NCBI GenBank assembly: GCA_003486675.1
Contig: DNGG01000327.1
Location: forward strand, 8,918-29,661
DNA from: Cyanobacteria bacterium UBA11372
Lineage (GTDB): Bacteria > Cyanobacteriota > Cyanobacteriia > Cyanobacteriales > Aerosakkonemataceae
Length of the DNA: 20,744 nt
Reading direction: 5' to 3'
The notes under the pieces are model-generated. The model saw only the letters and a program-made list of their open reading frames with translations, was not told where the DNA came from and searched no databases. How positions within the stretch are numbered: position 1 is the first letter of the stretch; every line of letters begins with the position of its first letter. Positions 14,561 through 20,744 of this stretch are shown here, in pieces. Position numbers and translations under genes: made by a program.

Positions 14561-14710
14561 TTATATGATGTCCGTTGAATTGCCCATAATAAAAAAACCG
14601 TACAGAGTCGTTGCGTAGGGACACGGCATCAGAGATATCTCGGATAAACAGATAACGTTAATCATGCCGTGTCCCGGCTTCTAATTATGGGTAATCTTAA
14701 GGACATGATA
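14561..14710. mobile_element. MITE-like element, copy 2 (150 bp), directly abutting copy 1
   Basis: Head-to-tail second copy with the same 150-bp length. It differs from copy 1 by only a few bases, almost all in the right end (CTTCTAATTATGGGTAATCTTAAG instead of CTCCCGATCGTGGGTAATCGACC). Its right arm restores better pairing with the left-end CCCATAAT than copy 1 does. It ends five bases before the stop codon of the secreted-protein gene at 14715. Confidence 0.75.
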
Positions 14711-14714
14711 TTAC

Positions 14715-15353
14715 TTATTGGGAATTAGCAGATTCAGCCATTCTTTTAATTTCCGCGTCATTCGCATCAACATCGTAGATAAAGCCAAAGAAACTAGCAA
14801 TTTGTTCTCGCTGTCCTCGGAGGGGATAAAATCTCACCGTCAAAGCAGTTGATACATACTCGTTAGCAGCTTTGAGTAATTCTAACGCCTGCTGTTTAGA
14901 AATACCCGTCTCTGCATAAGCTTGTATCTGCGCTGGTAAACAATTTCCCCTTCTAGGTTGCTGTCTAAATCGCTCTTGATCTTTATAAAGATTCAGAATG
15001 TCATCGACGCAATTCGTATAATCTGCCAACCGGGTGAAACTAAATGTCAGTTTCTCTCCTGCGGGTGCAGAAGTAACAGCAACTAATTGATTAGAAACTC
15101 CGTCGTAAGTGTAATTTCCCGCTGGTAATTCAGCCGTAGGATTGACGCAAATTGTCAGGGAACCAGAGCGAATAAATACCGCTCCAGTAACGCAAGCAAC
15201 GCGGGTATATCCCCACTGATTCACCAGTTCTTCTAAATTAGGGGCAGTTTGACTCAATGCGGGAAAAGTCGTTCCCAAAAGTACAGCAGAAATGTTAAAA
15301 ACAGAGCCTAAAAACCCCTTTAGGAGACTTGACAAATAACCTTGATTACCCAT
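14715..15353 (-). CDS. Secreted protein of unknown function, last gene of the protease operon
   Basis: A protein of 212 residues with a probable signal peptide (hydrophobic 8-34, cleavage near ALSQ-T). The mature part begins with an ~80-residue segment VACVTGAVF...SLTICVNPTAELPAGNYTYDG that resembles the C-terminal domain of the neighbouring protease (ACTENPKVE...YTVCAIPNAARPAGRYEV), including two cysteines and the (P)AGxY motif. The second half is mostly helical, with Cys126 and Cys149 possibly pairing. I do not recognise a named family. It begins 34 bp after the protease gene and is probably co-transcribed. The shared module suggests the two proteins bind a common partner. The ribosome binding site is weak. 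Confidence 0.8.
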   Translation of the reverse strand: MGNQGYLSSLLKGFLGSVFNISAVLLGTTFPALSQTAPNLEELVNQWGYTRVACVTGAVFIRSGSLTICVNPTAELPAGNYTYDGVSNQLVAVTSAPAGEKLTFSFTRLADYTNCVDDILNLYKDQERFRQQPRRGNCLPAQIQAYAETGISKQQALELLKAANEYVSTALTVRFYPLRGQREQIASFFGFIYDVDANDAEIKRMAESANSQ

Positions 15354-15387
15354 GATTGGCCTGTGTGAATAATGACAGCGATCGCAT

Positions 15388-16572
15388 TTAAAATCCTCCC
15401 GTTTTTACTTCGTATCTCCCCGCCGGACGAGCCGCGTTAGGAATAGCACAAACAGTATACTGAACCCCAATAATTTCTACTTTCGGATTTTCAGTGCAGG
15501 CAAGGGGTGTTAAATTTTCCCGCTGCAACAATTCATTAATTTTAGCGATGTTAGGTGCGAAGGCGTTTTGGTTGGGGTTCGTTGGCACAATGTATTCTGG
15601 CAGCGAAACCGAACCTAAAACGATATTAGGAGGGGGTGGGGCTACGACTGGACGAGGAGGCGAAGTTATCACCACCGGAGGTTGAGCAACAGATGTAACT
15701 TGTGGTGACGGCGAAGTCTTAGGCACTTCTGATGCAGCAGCTTGCTCCCTCCCCGATCCTGTCAAGCGCACTGGATTAGGTTGAGATTGCCCTGTAACTG
15801 CTGTTTGTCCGGGTGGCGGGGTGGTGGTTTGAGTCCGCGTTGGAATCGGTGCAGAAGGCGTGGGATTGCTTCTCACTGCGACGTTGGTGGCTTGAGCTTG
15901 CAGGGCAAAAAAAGTATTGATCGGAATTCCATAATTCCCTGCGCTTCCCAGTCCACTTGCTTGGGGTTGAGCTTCACCGTGAATCGCTACTAAACGACCA
16001 TTTTGATCGAACACGGGACCACCGCTCATGCCCGGTATACTAGGGCCATCATAAACTAAAGCATAACCCTCTTTTGCCGCAGATAAACGACCAGCAATAG
16101 TTGCTGTAAAAAAACGATAGCTGCGTCTTGTTTCTACTTCAAGCGGCGCTGGATAACCTGCAAAATGAACCGTTTGACCTTCGCTTAATTGCTCGGAATT
16201 TCCCCGCTGCACGATATTGTAACTTTTATCGCTCTTAAACCGCAAAATGGCTAAATCTACGCCAGGAATGCTTTGAATTTGAATCACCACGTGAGTACTA
16301 TCATCTGATGTTCTGAGTGTATATTGATCTTGCTTGTCTACTACATGCCAATTCGTCACAACTGTATAAACAATACTGTCATTTCCTTCTTGCCTTTCAA
16401 TAATTACTCCAGAGCCATTACTACCGCTGCTAGAACCGTCAATACGTACAGTCACCTCTTTAGCAATATTGCTTACTTGTTCCGGTGTTAAAGCAACGGC
16501 AAATTGCGGTTGCACCAGTACCATTGCCGCTGCCCCAATTAATGCTGCCGATAGTTCGTAGTTAAATCTCAT
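15388..16572 (-). CDS. Secreted trypsin-like serine protease with Pro-rich linker and C-terminal module
   Basis: A protein of 394 residues from the ATG at 16572, which has CGGGGGT 6 bases upstream and gives a clean signal peptide (MRFNYELS...QFAVA). An upstream ATG at 16614 would overlap the previous gene. The protease domain spans about 30-225, with catalytic triad His76 (TNWHVV), Asp106 (GVDLAIL) and Ser183 (PGMSGGP), as in trypsin/HtrA-like endopeptidases. No PDZ domain follows. A Pro/Thr/Ser/Gln-rich linker (about 235-310) leads to a ~75-residue C-terminal module with Cys residues and YTVCAIPNAARPAGRY, similar to part of the next gene's product. It acts outside the cytoplasm. It is the third gene of a four-gene operon with a second protease and a COP23 protein. 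Confidence 0.88.
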   Translation of the reverse strand: MRFNYELSAALIGAAAMVLVQPQFAVALTPEQVSNIAKEVTVRIDGSSSGSNGSGVIIERQEGNDSIVYTVVTNWHVVDKQDQYTLRTSDDSTHVVIQIQSIPGVDLAILRFKSDKSYNIVQRGNSEQLSEGQTVHFAGYPAPLEVETRRSYRFFTATIAGRLSAAKEGYALVYDGPSIPGMSGGPVFDQNGRLVAIHGEAQPQASGLGSAGNYGIPINTFFALQAQATNVAVRSNPTPSAPIPTRTQTTTPPPGQTAVTGQSQPNPVRLTGSGREQAAASEVPKTSPSPQVTSVAQPPVVITSPPRPVVAPPPPNIVLGSVSLPEYIVPTNPNQNAFAPNIAKINELLQRENLTPLACTENPKVEIIGVQYTVCAIPNAARPAGRYEVKTGGF

Positions 16573-16591
16573 AGTTTTACCCCCGATAAAT

Positions 16592-17371
16592 TTAGATATT
16601 GTTTGCCGATTCAAAACCTAACTGTTTAAACGTCTCCATGGGAATCCCCCAGCTATAACGGCTCATCTGTTCTCGCAATGCTGGATCTGGTTCGGAGCCA
16701 TCTTTAAATATGTAAGGATCTCCCCAAAGTGGATAGGCGTGCATTCCATTAATTCCCACAACTTCACCGCGAAAATTTAGTAATGGCCCCCCACTCATGC
16801 CTTTTTCAATATCATTGGTGTATCCCACTTGATAACCACCTTCCAAAGCTTTATCTAGTACCCGCCAAACTTTACCTGTCCTAAAAACAAACCCTCTGTC
16901 TTTGCTTGGCGATGCTGTGAAGGGAAACCCAGCCGCAAAAACTTCATCTCCAGCTTGAGGAATTTGCCCTATTTTTGCCACAGCATAATTAGAGTTTGCC
17001 CGAAACTGTAATAAGCTTAAATCCTTGTCTTCAAATTTATCTGTTTGAACTACAACAGCCCGGTAAATTTTGCCATCTGGCGTCTCAATTTTATATGGTG
17101 GCTCTCCCGCTCTCAAAACGTGGGCATTGGTAACAATTGTGTAAATTTCGCCCTGCTTTTGCAGCAAGATTCCCGAACCCAATACTTCTTGGGATAAAAC
17201 TTTTACAGTTAGGGATTTGGCTAAGTTTTGTAGTTGAGCGATCGCTAGCTGAGTAGATGCTGGTGACTGTAAAGTATTTGATGCCAAAACACTGACTTGC
17301 GGTGCTGATACTGGCACGGTAATTAAGCAACTGCCAACACAGGTTACCAATGTCAGTGTCTGCCATTTCAT
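16592..17371 (-). CDS. Secreted trypsin-like serine protease
   Basis: A protein of 259 residues taking the ATG at 17371, which begins a credible signal peptide (MKWQTLTLVTCVGSCLI...). Non-ATG starts up to 17404 are possible. The catalytic triad is His84 (VTNAHV), Asp117 (DKDLSLL) and Ser193 (KGMSGGP), and the domain ends in GIPMETFKQL, typical of trypsin-2-like stress proteases of cyanobacteria. It lacks the Pro-rich linker and extra module of the downstream protease. An insertion, HAYPLWGDPYIFKDGSEPD, lies after the catalytic Ser segment. The gene ends 19 bp before the next protease start, so they are translated from one message. The two proteases are paralogues but well diverged. Confidence 0.88.
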   Translation of the reverse strand: MKWQTLTLVTCVGSCLITVPVSAPQVSVLASNTLQSPASTQLAIAQLQNLAKSLTVKVLSQEVLGSGILLQKQGEIYTIVTNAHVLRAGEPPYKIETPDGKIYRAVVVQTDKFEDKDLSLLQFRANSNYAVAKIGQIPQAGDEVFAAGFPFTASPSKDRGFVFRTGKVWRVLDKALEGGYQVGYTNDIEKGMSGGPLLNFRGEVVGINGMHAYPLWGDPYIFKDGSEPDPALREQMSRYSWGIPMETFKQLGFESANNI

Positions 17372-17435
17372 TTTGTACTTTGAAATCTCCACAGCGGGAT
17401 ACAACTGATTCTTAACTATTTAGAAAAATCTCAAA

Positions 17436-17987
17436 TCACTGGATTGAATTTTCCGGATCTACCGGGGCTGTTTCTAACAGCTTATCGATATTAATGTATG
17501 GTTCTCCATTTTCGTAAAAAATTACGTCATTGCTTCTTAAGCGAATCGGACCGCTGCTGGCGCGACTGCCGATATCGATTAGTTGTTGACGCACAAGTCG
17601 CGGATCTTGTCCCGGTTGAAGGGTGATTAATACAGCGTTTCTGTCGCAAGTACCGCCCCGGAAACGGGCAACGCACAAAACAGGTTGACCGTTAAGCGTA
17701 TCGCTTCTGAGAAACCTTAACATACCGTTGTCGGAGAAGTTTTGAAATCTTTGGGTAACTTCCTGACAGCGTTGCAGGGGATCTCTGCCTCCCAGATGGG
17801 AAACCCAGCTAATCATGGGGACGTTTCCTCTAGGAGTCCGGGCAAATGTAGTCGGTACGCCGCTTCTAATCGCGCAAAAGTAGCGATTTCTGCTTTGAGC
17901 TTCTCCCGACTGGGCGATCGCAGCTGTTGCACCGATAGCGATCGCTATCCCACTCACCACTTGCACCAACAACCTCTTTCTCTTCAT
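17436..17987 (-). CDS. COP23-domain secreted protein
   Basis: A protein of 183 residues with a signal peptide (MKRKRLLVQVVSGIAIAIGA..., cleavage near AQS). The mature protein matches the COP23 family pattern: YFCAIRSGVPTTFARTPRG, then PMISWVSHLGGRDPLQRCQEV, then PVLCVARF and CDRNAVLITLQPGQDP. The four cysteines (38, 74, 105, 114) probably form two disulfides. The family is named after a membrane-associated circadian oscillating protein of Cyanothece; its biochemical role is not established. It is the first gene of a four-gene minus-strand operon with two trypsin-like proteases, so it could be a substrate, inhibitor or partner of them (inference). AGGAAGCG upstream of the ATG serves as the ribosome binding site. 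Confidence 0.88.
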   Translation of the reverse strand: MKRKRLLVQVVSGIAIAIGATAAIAQSGEAQSRNRYFCAIRSGVPTTFARTPRGNVPMISWVSHLGGRDPLQRCQEVTQRFQNFSDNGMLRFLRSDTLNGQPVLCVARFRGGTCDRNAVLITLQPGQDPRLVRQQLIDIGSRASSGPIRLRSNDVIFYENGEPYINIDKLLETAPVDPENSIQ

Positions 17988-18339
17988 ATCACTACGCTTC
18001 CTGCTACTTTGAGCCTTTATCGCCTTGAGAGAAAAATTTTTATTGTGACAATTTTAACTTTTTATCTTCAGTATATGCCAAGCTCTACCACCTGGAGGCG
18101 AGAAACCGGGTTTCTGATCGACGCAGAAACCCGGTTTCTTTGAGAGTTTATAGCGGATTGCACTCGAATGAGGTATCACAGCAGTGTGCGGGCACCCTTA
18201 AGGGTGCCGCTACACAAACGAAGCGATTTCGCTTTCCCTCACACGGCTGCAAGCCGCTGTAAAATCCCCGTTCAAATGAATTGAACGGGGTGAATGTGGC
18301 GCGATCGCTTGCAGAATGCGATCGCAAATCCATCAGCAA
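17988..18339. repeat. Intergenic region with palindromic repeats and hairpins
   Basis: No gene is seen. 17988-18070 should contain the promoter of the COP23 operon (AT-rich, no clear hexamers). Two AGAAACC(C/G)GGTTTCT palindromes lie at 18101-18115 and 18125-18139, 9 bp apart. A perfect 18-bp palindrome, GGCACCCTTAAGGGTGCC, is at 18191-18208. A 10-bp stem, CCCCGTTCAA and TTGAACGGGG with a 5-base loop, is at 18266-18290, downstream of the fasciclin gene, and may act as its terminator. Two HIP1 sites follow, at about 18301 and 18319. Confidence 0.75.
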
Positions 18340-18939
18340 CTATAGCCGCAAATCGGGAGGCAATAGAACCGTGTCAATTACGTGGATAACGCCGTTACTG
18401 GCACTAATATCTGCCTGGGTAACTCTGGCATTATTCACCGTGACTCGGTTACCCCTAACTTGAACGTTAACCGCACCTTTTTCAACCGTGTTGACTTCTC
18501 CAGATGTTAAATTGCTGGAAACAACCCGCCCCGGAACCACGTGATAGGTCAAAATCTTCACCAGCGTTTCCCTATTTTCCGGCTTCAACAATTGTTGTAA
18601 AATTCCCGGACGCTGACGCTCTAGTGCCTGAAATGCCGCATCTGTAGGCGCAAAAACAGTAAATGGCCCTTCTCCAGACAAAGTTTCAGCCAATCCAGCT
18701 GCTTGCACAGCCCTCGTCAGCGTGCTGAACGAACCATTACCAGACGCGATCGCGACAATATTTTGTGCCTGAGCAGTCTTTGGCTTGGCAGTTTCGGATG
18801 CCGAAGACTGTTGCGCCCCACTGGAACAGTGATTTTTTACCTGCGCTTCCCCTGGAAAGCTGATGAGGACACTCGCCCCCAACACTCCTAAAAAGTGGGG
18901 CATCAGTTTCAGCCAACGGGTGGGATTTTGAACAAGCAT
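18340..18939 (-). CDS. Secreted fasciclin (FAS1) domain protein
   Basis: A protein of 199 residues. The N-terminal hydrophobic stretch (about 11-33, ending near GEAQ) is a signal peptide, followed by a Ser/Ala/Gln-rich linker to residue ~58 and a single FAS1 domain (about 60-197). FAS1 hallmarks are FTVFAPTDAAF (H1), YHVVPG in the centre, and GVIHVIDTVLLPP (H2) at the end. Such proteins mediate adhesion or matrix contacts on the cell surface or periplasm. GAGG lies 7 bases before the ATG. The gene stands alone, with a hairpin at 18266-18290 downstream. Confidence 0.93.
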   Translation of the reverse strand: MLVQNPTRWLKLMPHFLGVLGASVLISFPGEAQVKNHCSSGAQQSSASETAKPKTAQAQNIVAIASGNGSFSTLTRAVQAAGLAETLSGEGPFTVFAPTDAAFQALERQRPGILQQLLKPENRETLVKILTYHVVPGRVVSSNLTSGEVNTVEKGAVNVQVRGNRVTVNNARVTQADISASNGVIHVIDTVLLPPDLRL

Positions 18940-19400
18940 TAAAAACCTCGCTTTCGAGAAAAAGAACTGGTTTTCCGGCTTTAAGAGGCGAATAAAGTCA
19001 AAATTACGACTGCAACGCCTACTAGCTAGTTACAGCTCATTGAGAGCTGTCTCTTCACCTGAATTTGGCTAGCCTTTACGTATTTTAATATATTTTTACA
19101 AAAAGCAATACAAGAAACAAAATAGCGTCATCGCCCCAGGAGCGGAAAAAATCACATTTTCTGGAATTACCAACGGAATTGGTAACAAAATGCGAAAAAT
19201 TCCACCATCAAACAGTTGTGGAGAGTCCACAAATCTTTTATCGCTGTTGAGGTTTTTATTTTTAACAATAAAGCCTTTAAGTTCTTAATTATTATCTGTA
19301 CCTTTTGGTTATTCCCTCTGATAGAGGTCAAGATTTTAACCGATTTGTTAATTTAGACGAAGTTGGGTAAAAAACGAGCTAATAAATAGGAGTGAATACC
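18940..19400. promoter_or_regulatory. Divergent intergenic region between the FAS1 and GlsB-like genes
   Basis: This 460-bp region has no gene. It is AT-rich and should hold both promoters. Two hairpins are visible: ACAGCTC-ATTGA-GAGCTGT (19032-19050) and TTACCAA-CGGAA-TTGGTAA (19167-19185). The first may lie in the 5' leader of the fasciclin gene. I could not identify convincing -35/-10 pairs. Confidence 0.4.
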
Positions 19401-19676
19401 ATGATAGACATCATTGCTTGGGTTGTTTTAGGACTAATTGCCGGAGCGATCGCTAAAGCCATCTACCCCGGTCATCAAGGTGGCGGTATCCTGGCAACCA
19501 TCGTTTTGGGTATTTTGGGCGCATTAGTCGGAGGCTGGCTGGGTCGCGTCTTGTTCGGCACAAGTGGGGGGGCTGCAGCGGGAGCCTTGACCATACCTAG
19601 CATTCTGTTTGCCGTTCTCGGTGCGATCGTAATCATTTTTATCTGGGGCTTGTTGACCCGCCAAAGCGCTTAATGG
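19401..19676 (+). CDS. GlsB/YeaQ/YmgE-family small membrane protein
   Basis: A protein of 91 residues or slightly fewer, starting at ATG 19401 with AGGAG 8 bases upstream; a GTG three codons earlier overlaps that ribosome site and is less likely. It has three hydrophobic helices rich in Gly/Ala: IIAWVVLGLIAGAIAKAI, a middle helix ILATIVLGILGALVGGWLG, and a third at ILFAVLGAIVIIFIWGLL. The motif AKAIYPG between helices 1 and 2 is characteristic of the family, which is often annotated as 'transglycosylase-associated' and is linked to stress response in bacteria. It sits in the inner membrane. A terminator follows directly, so it is a single-gene unit. Confidence 0.93.
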
Positions 19677-19710
19677 TTAAAGCGTTGCCACTCTTGTATC
19701 ATCTGTTGCA

Positions 19711-19745
19711 GAAACCCTCAATCAAATCTGGGGGTTTCTTGTTTT
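19711..19745 (+). terminator. Rho-independent terminator after the GlsB-like gene
   Basis: GAAACCC (19711-19717) pairs with GGGTTTC (19732-19738) and is followed by TTGTTTT. The location 35 bp after the stop codon and the T-rich tail are typical of an intrinsic terminator. Confidence 0.8.
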
Positions 19746-19763
19746 GTCAGTAACTCAAGTTGA

Positions 19764-19798
19764 TAATTGGTAATTGGTAATTGGTAATTGGTAATTGG
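19764..19798. repeat. TAATTGG heptamer array (five copies)
   Basis: Five exact tandem TAATTGG units, of the same family as 1661-1730 and 14323-14357. They lie between the GlsB-like terminator and the GST-like gene. The rest of the gap to 19919 shows no further structure. Confidence 0.9.
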
Positions 19799-19919
19799 AT
19801 TGATGGGTGGTGGAATCGGATGATCGGCAAAGAAAACCCAACCAAATCCTAAGAGATGCATTAAACTTTAAACGGTGAGCCAATAAAGGTATTTCAATCA
19901 AATTGTGAGGGAACCGCAA

Positions 19920-20714
19920 ATGTTAGAGTTATACCAATTTGAATTGTCACAATACTCGGAAAAAGTAAGGCTGATTCTGGATTACAAAGGGCTGGCATAC
20001 CGGAAAATAGAGGTGACGCCAGGGATTGGGCAGTTAGATATTTTCAAAATGTCAGGGCAGAGAAAGGTGCCGGTGCTAAAAGACGGCAACGAGGTGATTG
20101 CTGATTCGACTGCGATCGCCAAATACCTCGATCGCAAATACCCAGATCGTCCCCTCATCCCCGCCGATCCTCAACTGCGCGGAGTCTGCTTGCTGATGGA
20201 AGAATGGGCAGACGAGTCGATCGGGGTCAAAAGCCGTAAAGTACTCTATGGCGCATTGAGTCAAAGTTTAAGTCTCCGCACCGCACTTTTACCTTCAGCC
20301 ACACCCGATGTGCTGAAAGTTTTAGTTGGTTCCGTACCCAGCGAATTGGTAAACATCCTGGGTTTTGGCATTGGTTTCGGCCCCGATGTCGTACAATCGG
20401 CTACCGAAGACATCAAGCAAGATTTAGAAGCCCTGTGCCTGCTATTAATGAATAGACCCTATCTAGTCGCAGATCATCCCACCCTGGCAGATTTCGCCGT
20501 CGCCGGATTGAGTATGCTGCTCAAGTTTCCATCGGGAAATTATCTCGATATTCCAGAAAACCTCAAAGGCAAAGGCATCCCCGGCATCGCCGATAGTATG
20601 GCATACGAGACATTTTTCAACTGGCGCGATCGCCTCTACGCCGATTATCGTAAAACCCTCATCCCCAGCAGCACCAGCGCCCCTTCCGCCCCCACTTCAA
20701 TTCAGATAGATTAA
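19920..20714 (+). CDS. Glutathione S-transferase-like protein
   Basis: A soluble protein of 264 residues from ATG 19920, with GAGGG 8 bases upstream; a GTG at 19905 overlaps that site. Residues 1-75 are a thioredoxin-fold GST N-terminal domain: LYQFELSQYSEKVRLIL, cis-proline Pro51 in KVPVL, and the glutathione-binding Asp62-Ser63 in ADSTAIAKYL. The C-terminal helical domain (about 90-245) includes RPYLVADHPTLADFAVAG, the usual N-capping motif of GSTs. The active-site region has Ser10/Ser13 where Cys or Ser is usual, so glutathione conjugation is possible. A Ser/Pro-rich tail ends the protein. Its substrate is unknown, and neighbours give no pathway clue. Heptamer-like repeats (GGCTCATGGCTAATTG) follow the stop. 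Confidence 0.9.
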   Translation: MLELYQFELSQYSEKVRLILDYKGLAYRKIEVTPGIGQLDIFKMSGQRKVPVLKDGNEVIADSTAIAKYLDRKYPDRPLIPADPQLRGVCLLMEEWADESIGVKSRKVLYGALSQSLSLRTALLPSATPDVLKVLVGSVPSELVNILGFGIGFGPDVVQSATEDIKQDLEALCLLLMNRPYLVADHPTLADFAVAGLSMLLKFPSGNYLDIPENLKGKGIPGIADSMAYETFFNWRDRLYADYRKTLIPSSTSAPSAPTSIQID

Positions 20715-20744
20715 GTCTAGAGGCTCATGGCTAATTGCTCATGG

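Noticed and set aside
15388..17371. Trypsin-like proteases as the leader peptidases of the RiPP cluster
   Set aside because: They have signal peptides, lie 12 kb away in their own operon and resemble general periplasmic proteases. Nif11 Gly-Gly leaders are normally cut by C39-type peptidases.

Overview
The window is cyanobacterial chromosome, probably from a filamentous (Oscillatoria/Microcoleus-like) species. The octamer GCGATCGC (HIP1) appears more than two dozen times. There are arrays of TAATTGG/TAATTGC heptamers, palindromic AGAAACC(C/G)GGTTTCT repeats, a COP23-family gene, a Ser/Thr kinase with a PsbP-like tail and a seven-bladed WD40 protein, all typical of that phylum. No rRNA, tRNA, CRISPR array or complete transposase gene is visible.

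Region 1 (1-3390, minus strand) is the most interesting part. It is a compact RiPP locus with the architecture of the Pleurocapsa 'spliceotide' (plp) system. Read 5'->3' on the minus strand it contains two tandemly duplicated Nif11-leader precursor genes (3235-2786 and 2283-1813), a radical SAM/SPASM maturase (1640-375) and a 61-codon gene 19 bp behind it (355-170). The precursor cores carry repeated Xaa-Tyr-Gly motifs (LYG, MYG, EYG) set in Pro/Val/Ile-rich repeats. XYG is the substrate signature of the radical SAM splicease that excises a tyramine unit from the backbone and leaves an alpha-keto-beta-amino acid. No transporter or leader peptidase lies in the window. The 3' end of the small gene runs into a 79-bp repeat array that supplies its last codons and stop.

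Region 2 (3391-9600, plus strand) holds a P2-type, Ca2+-pump-like ATPase and a large two-part WD40 protein. The ATPase has an N-terminal HMA-like extension, and an in-frame array of three 24-residue repeats follows its phosphorylation motif. Three exact 11-bp-period repeats resembling a cyanobacterial Pho box lie between the two genes.

Region 3 (9599-14325) is a signalling neighbourhood: a four-CBS-domain protein, an orphan recombinase-type DNA-binding domain, a thioredoxin-like protein with SxxC in place of CxxC, a single-domain response regulator, and a Ser/Thr kinase with a transmembrane segment and an extracytoplasmic PsbP-like domain. 

Region 4 (14411-17987) begins with two head-to-tail 150-bp MITE-like elements, followed by a minus-strand operon of four exported proteins: COP23, two trypsin-like serine proteases and a small secreted protein that appears to share a C-terminal module with the second protease. 

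Region 5 (17988-20744) contains hairpin repeats, a secreted fasciclin (FAS1) protein on the minus strand, a GlsB/YeaQ-type small membrane protein with a clear terminator, and a glutathione S-transferase-like protein. Assignments rest on motif reading only; no database search was run.
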